This document shows positions 26,648 to 36,590 of a DNA stretch of 64,000 bases, one piece after another. Each line of letters begins with the position of its first letter. Position 1 is the first letter of the stretch. The notes beneath the pieces were generated by a model. It was not told where the DNA came from, made no database searches, and was given only the letters and a program-made list of their open reading frames with translations. The stretch is from contig JAFXXK010000020.1 of NCBI GenBank assembly GCA_017542305.1, positions 1 to 64,000 of the forward strand, given 5' to 3'. The stretch is from a bacterium (lineage in GTDB: Bacteria; Cyanobacteriota; Vampirovibrionia; Gastranaerophilales; Gastranaerophilaceae). A program made the translations under genes and the position numbers.

Positions 26648-29314
26648 ATGACAGAAAAAAGAGTATGGCTTTTCCACGAAGGTAACGCAAATATGCGCAG
26701 CCTGTTGGGCGGAAAAGGGGCAAACCTTGCCGAAATGACAAACTTGGGTCTTCCGGTTCCTCCGGGATTGACTATCACAACTGAAACTTGTATGGATTAC
26801 ATTAACCACGGTAACGTAATGCCTGCAGGTTTGATGGATGAAGTTAAATTAGCATTGAAAGATGTTGAAGAAAAAGCCGGTAAAAAATTCGGTGATACAA
26901 CTAATCCGTTATTAGTTTCTGTTCGTTCTGGTGCTAGAGTTTCTATGCCAGGTATGATGGAAACAATTTTGAATCTCGGTTTGAATGATGAAACCGTTGA
27001 AGCTATGGTAAAATTAACTAATAACCCCCGTTTCTGCTACGATTCATATAGAAGATTTTTAACAATGTTTGGTTCTGTTGCATGGGAAATGGACAGACAA
27101 AAATATTTTGAAAGTGAAGTTGAAAAAGTTAAAGCTCGTGAGGGCGTAACTTCTGATACTGACATTTCAGCTGAAGGTTGGAAATCTTTGATTCCGATTT
27201 ACAAAAATGTAATTAAAGAAGTTACCGGAAAAGAATTCCCGCAAGATCCGTTTGTTCAGTTGCAGGAAGCTATTGAAGCAGTATTCCGTTCTTGGAATAT
27301 TCCTCGTGCTGTTGCATACAGAAATATGAACAAAATCGATCACAACTTCGGTACTGCTGTTAACGTTCAGACAATGGTATTCGGTAATATGGGTAACGAC
27401 TGTGCTACAGGTGTTTCATTCACTCGTAACCCTGCTACAGGCGAAAACAAATTCTACGGTGAATACCTTGTTAACGCTCAGGGTGAAGACGTTGTTGCAG
27501 GTATCAGAACTCCTAAACAGATTTCCGAACTTGAAACAGATATGCCTGATATCTACAGACAATACGTTGATATCGCAAAACAGTTAGAAAAAGGATATCA
27601 CGATGTTCAGGATATGGAATTTACCGTTGAAAGAGGTAAATTATGGATTCTTCAAACCCGTAACGGTAAGAGAACAGCTAAAGCTGCTATCAAAATTGCA
27701 GTTGATATGTACAGAGAAGGTATTATAACTAAAGAAGAAGCTATCAATCAGGTAGATCCTTATTCAGTTTACCAAGTATTGTTACCTTGCTTTAACCCTG
27801 ATAAAGTTAAACACTCTCACAAAGTTTCTAAGGGTGTAAACGCGTCTCCGGGTGCTGCTGTTGGTAAGATTGTATTTGATACTGAAGAAGCTGCAAGACG
27901 TGGTGAAGCAGGCGAAAAAGTTATCTTAGTTCGTATAGAAACTTGTCCTGATGATATTCACGGTATGGCTGTTTCTCAAGGTGTTCTTACTCTCAGAGGC
28001 GGTGCAACTTCTCACGCAGCAGTTGTTGCTAAAGGTATGGGTAAACCTTGCGTTTCAGGTTGTGAAGATTTAGTTATCGACCTTGCAAAAGAAACTATTA
28101 CTTGTGCTGACGGAACCGTATTCCACAAAGACGATATCATTTCTCTTGACGGTGGTACAGGTGAAGTTATGGAAGGTGCTATCGAAATGGTTCAGGCAGG
28201 TTTGGATGAAGACTTTGAAACATTCTTCTCTTGGGTAGATGATATCAAAGAACTTCACGTTGAAGCTAACGCTGATACTCCTAAAGATATCGAAAATGCT
28301 AAGAAATTCGGTGCTGAAGGTGTAGGTCTTTGCAGAACAGAACACATGTTCATGGATCCTGACAGACTTCCTTGGGTTCAGAAAATGATTATTGCAGGTA
28401 CTACTGAAGCAAGAAAAGAAGCTTTGGACAAATTGTTACCTATGCAATATTCAGACTTCTATGCAATGTTCAAAGCATTGGGTGATAAACCGCTTACTGT
28501 TCGTTTATTAGACCCGCCGCTTCATGAATTCTTACCTTCTAAGATAGAATTGGTTGAAAAAGTTGCAACTAAGAAAGCTTTGGGTCAGAATTGTGCAGAA
28601 GACGAAAAGATGCTTGAAATCGTTGAAAACTTGTCTGAATCTAACCCTATGATGGGGTTAAGAGGATGCCGTTTAGGTTTGACTTACCCTGAAATCAATG
28701 AAATGCAGGTTAGAGCAATCTTCGAAGCTTGCTGTGATTTGACAAAAGAAGGTCACCACATCCAACCTTGGATTATGGTTCCTCTTATCGGACATATCAA
28801 CGAACTTAAAACTGCTAAATCAACATTGGTTGCAGTTGCAGAACAAGTTATGAAAGAAAAAGGTGTAAGAGTTGACTATAAATTCGGTACAATGATAGAA
28901 ATTCCTCGTGCAGCATTAACCGCTAAGGAAGTTGCAACAGAAGCAGAATTCTTCTCATACGGTACTAACGACCTTACTCAGATGACATTCGGCTACTCTC
29001 GTGACGATGCTGAAGGTAAATTCTTAAAGAACTATGTTGAACAAAAGATTTTACCGTCTAACCCGTTCATCACTTTAGACGTAAACGGTGTTGGCAGATT
29101 AGTTGAAATGTCTATCAACGAAGGTAAAGAAGTTAATTCTTCATTGGTTGGCGGTATCTGCGGCGAACACGGCGGAGATCCTGATTCAGTTAAGTACGCT
29201 CACAAAATCGGTCTTAACTATGTATCTTGCTCACCGTTCCGTATTCCGCAAGCTAAATTGGCAGCAGCTCAAGCTGCTATCGCTAATCCGAGAAAACAAC
29301 TTGCTAACGTATAG
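26648..29314 (+). CDS. ppdK: Pyruvate, phosphate dikinase
   Basis: 888 residues interconverting pyruvate + ATP + Pi and PEP + AMP + PPi; in anaerobes it often works in glycolysis. The ATP-grasp nucleotide domain starts at LLGGKGANLAEM and contains TRNPATGENKFYGEYL. The swivelling phosphohistidine domain has GGATSHAAVVAKGMG with catalytic His456. The PEP-binding TIM barrel includes GLCRTEHMF, RLLDPPLHEFLP and the closing GGICGEHGGDP. ATG 26648 is preferred over ATG 26633 because GGAAAGGA sits at ribosome-binding distance. Codon use is strongly biased, as expected for high expression. Full length for the family. Confidence 0.96.
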   Translation: MTEKRVWLFHEGNANMRSLLGGKGANLAEMTNLGLPVPPGLTITTETCMDYINHGNVMPAGLMDEVKLALKDVEEKAGKKFGDTTNPLLVSVRSGARVSMPGMMETILNLGLNDETVEAMVKLTNNPRFCYDSYRRFLTMFGSVAWEMDRQKYFESEVEKVKAREGVTSDTDISAEGWKSLIPIYKNVIKEVTGKEFPQDPFVQLQEAIEAVFRSWNIPRAVAYRNMNKIDHNFGTAVNVQTMVFGNMGNDCATGVSFTRNPATGENKFYGEYLVNAQGEDVVAGIRTPKQISELETDMPDIYRQYVDIAKQLEKGYHDVQDMEFTVERGKLWILQTRNGKRTAKAAIKIAVDMYREGIITKEEAINQVDPYSVYQVLLPCFNPDKVKHSHKVSKGVNASPGAAVGKIVFDTEEAARRGEAGEKVILVRIETCPDDIHGMAVSQGVLTLRGGATSHAAVVAKGMGKPCVSGCEDLVIDLAKETITCADGTVFHKDDIISLDGGTGEVMEGAIEMVQAGLDEDFETFFSWVDDIKELHVEANADTPKDIENAKKFGAEGVGLCRTEHMFMDPDRLPWVQKMIIAGTTEARKEALDKLLPMQYSDFYAMFKALGDKPLTVRLLDPPLHEFLPSKIELVEKVATKKALGQNCAEDEKMLEIVENLSESNPMMGLRGCRLGLTYPEINEMQVRAIFEACCDLTKEGHHIQPWIMVPLIGHINELKTAKSTLVAVAEQVMKEKGVRVDYKFGTMIEIPRAALTAKEVATEAEFFSYGTNDLTQMTFGYSRDDAEGKFLKNYVEQKILPSNPFITLDVNGVGRLVEMSINEGKEVNSSLVGGICGEHGGDPDSVKYAHKIGLNYVSCSPFRIPQAKLAAAQAAIANPRKQLANV

Positions 29315-29337
29315 TTCGCAAGCGGATAAAATAATTC

Positions 29338-29371
29338 AAAAGACCTTTGAGATATTCTCAAAGGTCTTTTG
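29338..29371 (+). terminator. ppdK terminator
   Basis: Perfect 15-bp stem, AAAAGACCTTTGAGA (29338-29352) with its complement at 29356-29370, loop TAT. Confidence 0.9.
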
Positions 29372-29394
29372 TTATATATTATTGGTAAATTATA

Positions 29395-30231
29395 TTACCA
29401 CGGATAATCAGGTTTTATCTGCCAGCCGTCATACATAATTAAAGCAGAACACTCTGTTCCGTTTGCACCGCTTTGAGCTTTGCTGCATTTTTCTTTTAAC
29501 TGAGCTCTGGTTTTTTCTTCACTGCCGTGTCTGCCCGGGAGTATAGTTCTGCCGTTCTTTCCGTAAGTTGAAGCATTGCTGCCATTAACAAGATATGAAA
29601 ATACAAATACATCTTTTCCTGCCCTGTTGAATCCGGCATAAGAACCATCAACATCAATAATCAAAGAGCCTCCGGCATCATGACTTCCGACTGCGGGATG
29701 CCAGACTACGCATGCCCCGTTTGGCAATTTTGCGGAATATCCCCCTGTATGTAACATATTACCATTTGTATTCCATCTGCCTCTGGTACCATCTAAAGCC
29801 GTATAAGGTCTGTATTCGTCCCCTTCAAAGCAAAATGCGTGGCTTACATCATCCGGTCGCGGGTACATTTTAACAGCAATTTTTTTCATTGCCATATAAA
29901 AACAAGCTTGAGTCCAGGGCATCCAGTAATAAACACCGGTATCAGGATCGGTGAAATCCGTTCGAGGACATCCCCAAGTACCCATTGGACCTGCATCATT
30001 TTCTGCCGCCGTAATTTCAACTGCATTTAAAATCTGTGCATAAGTTTGTTTTAATCGATTTAGAGCAACTCCTTTTTGATAATTTTGTATCAGCATAGGC
30101 AGTGTTAATGCTGCTACAACACCGATAATACCAAGTGTAATCAACACTTCTGCCAAGGTAAATGCCGTTTTACTTTTTCTCTTGCAGATAATTTGGCTGC
30201 TAAACATTAATTTATGCGAAAACGTACTCAT
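29395..30231 (-). CDS. Type IV pilin-like / type II secretion prepilin
   Basis: 278 residues. A basic leader (KRKSKTA) precedes the class III cleavage/helix motif FTLAEVLITLGIIGVVAA with Glu5 of the mature protein present; the residue before the cut is Ala rather than the usual Gly. The C-terminal globular domain contains LIIDVDGSYAGFNRAGKD, similar to the GPNxxGxD signature of minor-pilin-like proteins abundant in this group of gut bacteria. A prepilin peptidase would process it at the inner membrane; none is in the window. GGAGG precedes the ATG. Confidence 0.85.
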   Translation of the reverse strand: MSTFSHKLMFSSQIICKRKSKTAFTLAEVLITLGIIGVVAALTLPMLIQNYQKGVALNRLKQTYAQILNAVEITAAENDAGPMGTWGCPRTDFTDPDTGVYYWMPWTQACFYMAMKKIAVKMYPRPDDVSHAFCFEGDEYRPYTALDGTRGRWNTNGNMLHTGGYSAKLPNGACVVWHPAVGSHDAGGSLIIDVDGSYAGFNRAGKDVFVFSYLVNGSNASTYGKNGRTILPGRHGSEEKTRAQLKEKCSKAQSGANGTECSALIMYDGWQIKPDYPW

Positions 30232-30305
30232 AAAATCCTCCGTGTATTACTATCTATTATAACATATCTTTTATTAATTATCAATCTGAACTTATTTTTT
30301 TAAGT

Positions 30306-30343
30306 AAAAAGCAGCCTGAAACAAAGTTTCAGACTGCTTTTTT
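30306..30343 (-). terminator. rplU-rpmA terminator
   Basis: A long stem (AAAAAGCAG then CTGAAAC at 30306-30322, complement at 30326-30343) with one mismatch; its minus-strand T run follows the end of rpmA. Confidence 0.75.
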
Positions 30344-30367
30344 GTTGTTTTAAATTTTTGCGTTCTA

Positions 30368-30622
30368 CTATACAGCGTAAACGCTAACCTGTTTACGGTC
30401 ACGTCTGTGCGGTTCGAATTTAACCTGTCCGTCAATGATAGCATATAAAGTATCATCAGAACCGATACCTACGTTGTTACCCGGATGAATTTTTGTTCCT
30501 CTCTGGCGAACAAGAATATTTCCGGCTTTAACGGTTTCGCCGCTGAATCTTTTAACACCCAAGCGCTTTGCTTCGGAGTCACGACCGTTACGGGTTGATC
30601 CCATACCTTTCTTATGTGCCAT
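30368..30622 (-). CDS. rpmA: 50S ribosomal protein L27
   Basis: 84 residues; the N-terminus [20 protein letters not shown] and [16 protein letters not shown] are characteristic. L27 sits at the peptidyl-transferase centre. There is no Firmicutes-type cleavable N-terminal extension. It follows rplU in the usual order, 33 bp downstream, with a good ribosome-binding site. Confidence 0.97.
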   Translation of the reverse strand: MAHKKGMGSTRNGRDSEAKRLGVKRFSGETVKAGNILVRQRGTKIHPGNNVGIGSDDTLYAIIDGQVKFEPHRRDRKQVSVYAV

Positions 30623-30655
30623 TTTTATTTCTCCTTGTTAATTATTTTTTACTTA

Positions 30656-31003
30656 CTACGCTTCGGTTGTTTCCTCAGCACCTTTTTTAGCAGATGTTCT
30701 GATTTTTGTAATCATAACTCTGGTAAACTGTTGTCTGTGACCTTGTTTTTTTCTGTAACCTTTTTTAGGTCTTTGTTTGAAAACAATAATCTTTTTAGCT
30801 TTGTCATGTTTAACAACGGTACCTTCTACAGATGCGCCTGATACATAAGGCTGACCAACTTTAGATTTTTTACCGTTAACTAACATAACGATTTTATCAA
30901 AAGTAACTTTTGAATCTTGTTTTGCATCCAACAATTCCATGTCGATATAACGACCTTCTTCAACGGGGTATTGTTTTCCGCCTGCTTCAACAATTGCGTA
31001 CAT
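30656..31003 (-). CDS. rplU: 50S ribosomal protein L21
   Basis: 115 residues, with [17 protein letters not shown] at the N-terminus and [19 protein letters not shown] as the rRNA-binding region. It has a short acidic C-terminal tail ([10 protein letters not shown]). First gene of rplU-rpmA, with its own promoter and a ~115-nt leader. Confidence 0.97.
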   Translation of the reverse strand: MYAIVEAGGKQYPVEEGRYIDMELLDAKQDSKVTFDKIVMLVNGKKSKVGQPYVSGASVEGTVVKHDKAKKIIVFKQRPKKGYRKKQGHRQQFTRVMITKIRTSAKKGAEETTEA

Positions 31004-31118
31004 TTCAATTTTCCTTTCGTTTTGGGTTTCGTAACCGCTTGAGGCATTTGTTTTATCGGCCAGATACTTCTTTTACCTCACGGGTTTTCTTGAACGATTT
31101 ACCCATAGTAATACATGT
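31004..31118 (-). promoter_or_regulatory. L21 mRNA leader with possible 17-codon leader peptide
   Basis: Between the predicted transcription start and rplU lies a leader containing a clean 17-codon ORF (complement of 31053-31106; [17 protein letters not shown]). Ribosomal-protein leaders are often autoregulatory (family knowledge); translation of this ORF is inferred only from its coding-like composition. Confidence 0.4.
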
Positions 31119-31124
31119 AAAGCT

Positions 31125-31153
31125 ATTATCACCCGCTAAAACCCCACTGTCAA
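31125..31153 (-). promoter_or_regulatory. rplU-rpmA promoter
   Basis: On the minus strand: TTGACA, exactly 17 bp, GATAAT. A near-consensus sigma70-type promoter. Confidence 0.7.
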
Positions 31154-31297
31154 GTAGTATGAATATTTGTTAAGTCATATGTTTACGCTCGGAATGTTTA
31201 GTTAAATGTAAATATTTATTAATTTTGTCCGTATAATAACAATAATTCCTTTAAAAAATTTTTTATAAACATGTAGGGAAATTTTGCAGGTATTCGT

Positions 31298-32734
31298 GTG
31301 TCAGGTATTCTTGAAAACAATTACAAAAATCAACATAACAAATATATTCAGGCTCTGAATAATAACAAAATCAGCCAAAATCCTCCGCCGAGAATTACTC
31401 CGGTAAAATTACAGAGAAGTGAGGAACTGCCGAAATTGTCTGAAGTTGAAGAAGGCGGCAGCAATACCGCAGCAAAAGTTTTAGGCGGTACCGCTGCACT
31501 TGCTATACTCGGTTTTGGTACTTATACAGCTGTTAAAAAGGGTATGTTCGGGAATATTGTTCACCGAAATCCGATAAAACCTAAAACTCCCGAGCTGCCG
31601 AATTCAAATGAAGCTGTTACCGGTTATCCCGAAATTGATAATATTGCAGCCGAAGCTGAAACGCAAATCCAAAAATTTAAAAATTTTGTAAGCGGAAAAG
31701 CTGTAGGAGAAGATAATCTGCCGTATTCGGGTACTTATGAATCCAAGACGGGACGAGTTCTTGAATATAAAGACGGGCTGCTGCAAAAAATTACCGACAA
31801 ATATGGTACAGCAATCAAAGAATATGCTTATGATGAAAATGGCAAAATAAAAAATATGAAAATGCTTAATCGCTCAAGATATGATAACTATGAGTTTATC
31901 AGGGACAACAACGGTGAACGTATAGTTACCATTAAGAAAAACGGCAGCGTAAGTAATGCTTTTATTTATAATTGGGACGGTTCTTTAAAATATCACTTTA
32001 ACAGAGAACATCCTACAAGAGGTGCAGAATATACAGAATTTTATGACGGAACACTTATTCCTAAGTATAAATATAAACCGTATATGTCCTCTTCGTTTAT
32101 AAAATATGATGAAGAAGGAAATCAAATTGCAAAAATCACAGGAAACCGCATAAAGGGTAAATATTCCGAAAGATTTGACCAATTATGGAGTCCGCTTGTA
32201 ATAGAAGATGCTGACGGTATGTTTTTATGGAGAGCAGCAAAGGTTAAAACCAAAGGTAAAGACGATTCGGCCTTAACAATTTTGGATGACAACATCAGAT
32301 TATATCCAAACGGGGCAGGCAGCCAAAAATCTTATGGTGTAAGCGTTATAGATCATATCGGAGAAGACGGCAAAAGAAAAAGCGGACGTACAATCAATTT
32401 AAGCCGCTATATTGGTGAAAATCCGAGTATTTCAACTCAAAAAGATTTGTTATCATTCCCGATTGATGGCAGCAGAAAGGCTTCTTACAGTATAAGAGTT
32501 AATGGGGAACTTCCGACTAAACTTGCCGAGTATGATTTGAAAACAGGCAAAATAAAATATAAATCATTCAAAATCTGGTGGAAACAACGTAAAGAAATTA
32601 AATCCGCAATAAAAGAACTTATTACCGCAGCTCAGCAGGTAAGAGGCAAGGTGCCGGAATTATGCAAGTATTCGGATGAATATAATAGATTTGTCGAAAA
32701 TATCAATTCTTCTTTCGGTGTTAATCATTACTGA
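31298..32734 (+). CDS. Hypothetical membrane-anchored protein with YD/MORN-like repeats
   Basis: 478 residues, not recognised. A single hydrophobic segment (residues ~62-80, LGGTAALAILGFGTYTAV) follows a hydrophilic N-terminus without a signal peptide. Residues ~145-300 contain short beta-hairpin repeats (TGRVLEYKDGLLQKITDKYG, IKEYAYDENGKIKNMKM, FIKYDEEGNQIAKITG) like YD or antitoxin-type YwqK repeats. The C-terminus is helical. The start is GTG with AGGT upstream. Location could be the inner membrane. Confidence 0.6.
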   Translation: MSGILENNYKNQHNKYIQALNNNKISQNPPPRITPVKLQRSEELPKLSEVEEGGSNTAAKVLGGTAALAILGFGTYTAVKKGMFGNIVHRNPIKPKTPELPNSNEAVTGYPEIDNIAAEAETQIQKFKNFVSGKAVGEDNLPYSGTYESKTGRVLEYKDGLLQKITDKYGTAIKEYAYDENGKIKNMKMLNRSRYDNYEFIRDNNGERIVTIKKNGSVSNAFIYNWDGSLKYHFNREHPTRGAEYTEFYDGTLIPKYKYKPYMSSSFIKYDEEGNQIAKITGNRIKGKYSERFDQLWSPLVIEDADGMFLWRAAKVKTKGKDDSALTILDDNIRLYPNGAGSQKSYGVSVIDHIGEDGKRKSGRTINLSRYIGENPSISTQKDLLSFPIDGSRKASYSIRVNGELPTKLAEYDLKTGKIKYKSFKIWWKQRKEIKSAIKELITAAQQVRGKVPELCKYSDEYNRFVENINSSFGVNHY

Positions 32735-32828
32735 TAAACATTAGAATTTGTTTATTTATATTAATCAATAGGTAAACATTTATTAACATCCGCTCCAAGT
32801 TTTTTGTTTGGAGTAAAATTATATTAAG

Positions 32829-34178
32829 ATGTTTAGATTAGAGGATATCATTGCCGCAACAGGAGCGGAAATTATAAAGAACAGTACGGAAGGGTCTGAT
32901 TTACAAGACCTGGGATACAGCTTTTCAACGGATACGAGAACTATTGAAAAAAATCAGATTTACCTGCCGCTGAAAGGTGCAAGTTTTGACGGGGAAAATT
33001 TCCTTTCTCAGGCTGTTGAAAAAGGTGCGGAAGGTTGCTTTATTACCCGTAATGAATATCCCGAAAATGCGAAAATTGTTTTGAAAGTTGAAAATACCCT
33101 GACTGCATATATGCAGCTGGCAAATTACAAACGCAAGAAACTCAATCCCGTTACTATAGGTATTACAGGAAGCTCGGGAAAAACTACCACAAAGGAAATA
33201 GTTTATTCTGTTTTGAATACTAAATTTAAAACCCATAAAACTTTTTCAAATCACAATAATGAAGTAGGATTTTGCCAGACGATAATGACGATGCCTGAAG
33301 ATACACAGCTTTTGATTGTTGAGATGGGTATGAGAGGGTTAGGCGAAATTGAATTGTTATCAAAATTCTCAGAACCTGATTATGCGGTTATTACAAACGC
33401 CGGTTCTGCTCATATAGGCCGTTTGGGAAGCCTTGATAATATTGCAAAAGCAAAATCCGAAATCGTAAAATATCTTAAACCGTCGGGTGCTTTGATTGCT
33501 CAAAATAATGAAAGAATTAAAAAGTATGTTGCTGATTACAGCGGTGAAAAGATTTATCATGATTTAAACGATATTGAGATAGTTGAGAGAAAGCCGTCAT
33601 ACACAAAATTCATATACAAAAATAAAGAATACGAATTGAATGTTGAGGGTGATTATAATGCCGATAATGCCGTAACTGCAATAGAATTGGGATATTTACT
33701 CGGTATGAATTATGATGAAATTTATACAGGATTATTGTCATATAAACCTATTGAAAAACGTTGGGAAGCTCAGGATATTAAGGGACTTAAAGTTATTAAC
33801 GACAGTTATAACGCTAATCCAGAATCTATGAAAGCTTCGGTTTCAACGTTTTTGCAGTTATATAAAAATCCTGTTGTAGTATTAGGAGATATGGGCGAGT
33901 TGGGAGAGTATACCGATGAATTGCATAAGTGCGTCGGACAATATCTTTCCGAATTGCCTGAAGCTAAAAATGCAAGATTTCTGACTGTCGGTGAATATGC
34001 AAAAGAAATTGGTGAAGTTTTGGAAAAATCAGCAGGTTTTGTAAAGAATTTTGAAAATAATGATGAGGTTTCAAAATATATTATTGATAATGTTGATGTT
34101 GGTACTACTATATTCTTGAAAGCATCAAGATCGATGAAATTCGAAGAAATCATCGGCAAGTTAGAGGGAGAAATTTAA
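32829..34178 (+). CDS. murF: UDP-N-acetylmuramoyl-tripeptide--D-Ala-D-Ala ligase MurF
   Basis: 449 residues; adds D-Ala-D-Ala to the peptidoglycan precursor in the cytoplasm. It shows the Mur-ligase P-loop GITGSSGKTTTKE, the FSNHNNEVG block and the ATP/Mg site EMGMRGLGEI, then NDSYNANPESM and LGDMGELG typical of MurF. First gene of murF-mraY-murD-ftsW-murG; two bases separate it from mraY. No good ribosome-binding site is visible. Confidence 0.95.
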   Translation: MFRLEDIIAATGAEIIKNSTEGSDLQDLGYSFSTDTRTIEKNQIYLPLKGASFDGENFLSQAVEKGAEGCFITRNEYPENAKIVLKVENTLTAYMQLANYKRKKLNPVTIGITGSSGKTTTKEIVYSVLNTKFKTHKTFSNHNNEVGFCQTIMTMPEDTQLLIVEMGMRGLGEIELLSKFSEPDYAVITNAGSAHIGRLGSLDNIAKAKSEIVKYLKPSGALIAQNNERIKKYVADYSGEKIYHDLNDIEIVERKPSYTKFIYKNKEYELNVEGDYNADNAVTAIELGYLLGMNYDEIYTGLLSYKPIEKRWEAQDIKGLKVINDSYNANPESMKASVSTFLQLYKNPVVVLGDMGELGEYTDELHKCVGQYLSELPEAKNARFLTVGEYAKEIGEVLEKSAGFVKNFENNDEVSKYIIDNVDVGTTIFLKASRSMKFEEIIGKLEGEI

Positions 34179-34180
34179 CA

Positions 34181-35227
34181 ATGATATCAAGTATAATAAC
34201 ATTTTTATATTCACTAATAGCCTGGTTAACGGTTGAATTATCTCATATGCAGATGATAACCGTAGCATTTATGCTTTCAATGATTTTATGTTTATTGTTT
34301 GGTGTGCCATATATAGATTTCTTAAAGAAGAAAACAATAGGTCAATACGTTAAAGACTGTGCTCCCGAAGCTCATGCGCAAAAAGAGGGAACTCCGACAA
34401 CGGGTGGTGTATTTATTGTAGCTGCAATCATTATTTCAGCGGTAATTTCATTGCTTTTGGCAGAAAATCTTAATAAGGCATCAATAATTATATTAATAAC
34501 CCTTTTATTCTATACTTTTGCAGGATTTCAGGATGATTTTCTGAAGATTAAAGGACATGCTAATGACGGTCTTTCGGCAAAAGGAAAGCTTATGAGGCAG
34601 ATTGCAATAGCTTTGCTGCCTACAATATTTGTTATGATATCAAATCCTTACGGCTCGGTATTTTCGGTCGGCAGCTGGGCATTCGATTTAAAATGGTTAT
34701 ATCCGTTCTTGTCGGTATTCATTATCACAGGAGCATCTAATGCTTATAATCTGACAGATGGTTTGGATGGATTAGCGGCATCTACCGGTATATTTGCGTT
34801 TATCGGTTCTGCAATTATAGCAGCATACAGCGGGTATCCGGAAGTCGGTATTATTGCGGCTACGGTTGCCGGAGCATTGTTCGGATTTTTATATTTCAAT
34901 AAACCTAAAGCTCAGGTATTTATGGGTGATACGGGTTCTTTAGCCATCGGCGGACTTTTGGGTACGTTGGCAGTTATGGGTAAGTTTGAATTTTTACTTA
35001 TATTCTTAGGTGGAGTTTTTGTTTGTGAAACATTATCCGTAATAATTCAGGTAACGAGTTTTAAGACAACGGGTAAAAGAGTTTTTAAGATGTCTCCAAT
35101 TCATCATCATTTTGAGTTGTCGGGATGGAGTGAAAAGAAAGTTGTAAGTGTATTTGCTTTTTGTTCGGCAGTACTTATGGCTGTTTCTTTAATTTTATTT
35201 TATTTAATGATTAGAGGTATAATATAG
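34181..35227 (+). CDS. mraY: Phospho-N-acetylmuramoyl-pentapeptide transferase MraY
   Basis: 348 residues, about ten membrane helices. It transfers phospho-MurNAc-pentapeptide to undecaprenyl phosphate (lipid I). Motifs visible are HAQKEGTPTTGG, the catalytic DDFLKI, NAYNLTDGLDGLA, MGDTGS and the HHHFE loop. Full length and tightly linked to murF and murD. Confidence 0.96.
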   Translation: MISSIITFLYSLIAWLTVELSHMQMITVAFMLSMILCLLFGVPYIDFLKKKTIGQYVKDCAPEAHAQKEGTPTTGGVFIVAAIIISAVISLLLAENLNKASIIILITLLFYTFAGFQDDFLKIKGHANDGLSAKGKLMRQIAIALLPTIFVMISNPYGSVFSVGSWAFDLKWLYPFLSVFIITGASNAYNLTDGLDGLAASTGIFAFIGSAIIAAYSGYPEVGIIAATVAGALFGFLYFNKPKAQVFMGDTGSLAIGGLLGTLAVMGKFEFLLIFLGGVFVCETLSVIIQVTSFKTTGKRVFKMSPIHHHFELSGWSEKKVVSVFAFCSAVLMAVSLILFYLMIRGII

Positions 35228-35228
35228 T

Positions 35229-36590
35229 ATGTTATCAAATTGGCACGAAAAGAAAGTTTTAATATTAGGTTTATCTTTAAGCGGAGTTGCTGCTGCAAAA
35301 TTCTTAAACAGGCATGGTGCTGATGTTTATATTACCGAATATTCCGAAGCAAAGCCCGAACAATCGGTATTGATTAAAGAATTGCAGCTTATGGGTATAA
35401 AGATTGAAACAGGCGGACATAGTGACGAATTTATAAACGATTCTTATCTTGCGGTTACGAGTCCGAGTGTTCCAATGGACAGCGAAGTGATGACTAAATT
35501 ACGGGAAAGAAAGATACCTGTTATGTCTGAAGTTGAGCTGGCATTTTCTCAGACGGAAACCCCGTTCATTGCAATTACCGGAACAAACGGAAAGACTACT
35601 ACAACAGCATTAACGGCTCATATTTTGAGTAGTGAATTTAATGCAAAACCTTGCGGAAATTATGGCAAACCGCCTTGTGATTATGCGGATGAGAATGACA
35701 TAGATTATCTTGTTTGTGAGTGTTCTTCATTCCAGTTGGCATATTCACCGGCTTTTCAACCGCAAATTTCTGTTTTTACCAATTTTACGCCCGATCATAT
35801 TAATTGGCACAAAACATTGGACAATTATTTTGAAGCAAAGGCAAGGATATTTAAACTTCCTCAGGCTCCGGCATTTTCGGTATTGAATGCTAAAGATGCT
35901 AAGCTTTTGGAATTTTCAAAACACGCTGCCGGCATAGTATTTATGTTCGGAGATGAAGTCGGAGATAATTGTTCTTATGTAAAAGATGGGGCTATATGGT
36001 TTAAACGCAACGGCAAAGAAGAAAAAATTATCGACATAAAGGACTGTCCGTTTATCGGGGAACACAATTATCAGAACGCGGAATGTTCAATTATTTGCGC
36101 AAAAATTGAGGGTGTAAGCAACGAAAATATCAGAAATGCTATAATGTCATTCAAAGTTCCGGAACACAGAATGGAAAAATTTGCGGAAAAAGATGGTACG
36201 GCATTTTATAACGATTCAAAGGCGACAAATCCGGAAGCTTCACTTGTTGCAATTAATTCTTTCAACGACTGCAATGTTGCATTAATAGCGGGTGGTCGTG
36301 ATAAGATGACCGATTTGTCGGAATTTTGTGAAGCCATTAAAAAGCATATCAGTACAGTAATTTTGATAGGAGAGGCTTCCGACAGGTTTGAAGAAAGTTT
36401 GAAAAACAGCGGATTTAACAATATTATAAGAGAAGGTTCAATGCAAAGTGCGATTGATAAATCTATTGAACTGAAACCTGATGTGGTATTGTTATCACCT
36501 GCCTGTGCAAGTTTTGATATGTTTAGCGGATATGAAGAAAGGGGAAGGGTCTTTAAGAAAGATGTCTTATCGAAAATCGGACAGGCTTAG
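35229..36590 (+). CDS. murD: UDP-N-acetylmuramoylalanine--D-glutamate ligase MurD
   Basis: 453 residues, cytoplasmic. The N-terminal Rossmann-like domain (VLILGLSLSGVAAAKFL) binds UDP-MurNAc-Ala; the ATPase centre has the P-loop ITGTNGKTTTTAL; the C-terminal domain has HRMEKFAE, NDSKATNPEA and SPACASFDMF. It starts 1 bp after mraY and overlaps ftsW by 29 bp. Confidence 0.95.
   Translation: MLSNWHEKKVLILGLSLSGVAAAKFLNRHGADVYITEYSEAKPEQSVLIKELQLMGIKIETGGHSDEFINDSYLAVTSPSVPMDSEVMTKLRERKIPVMSEVELAFSQTETPFIAITGTNGKTTTTALTAHILSSEFNAKPCGNYGKPPCDYADENDIDYLVCECSSFQLAYSPAFQPQISVFTNFTPDHINWHKTLDNYFEAKARIFKLPQAPAFSVLNAKDAKLLEFSKHAAGIVFMFGDEVGDNCSYVKDGAIWFKRNGKEEKIIDIKDCPFIGEHNYQNAECSIICAKIEGVSNENIRNAIMSFKVPEHRMEKFAEKDGTAFYNDSKATNPEASLVAINSFNDCNVALIAGGRDKMTDLSEFCEAIKKHISTVILIGEASDRFEESLKNSGFNNIIREGSMQSAIDKSIELKPDVVLLSPACASFDMFSGYEERGRVFKKDVLSKIGQA

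Noticed and set aside
36481-36561. Upstream extension of ftsW
   Set aside because: It only reads the end of murD in another frame; the N-terminus from ATG 36562 fits FtsW proteins.
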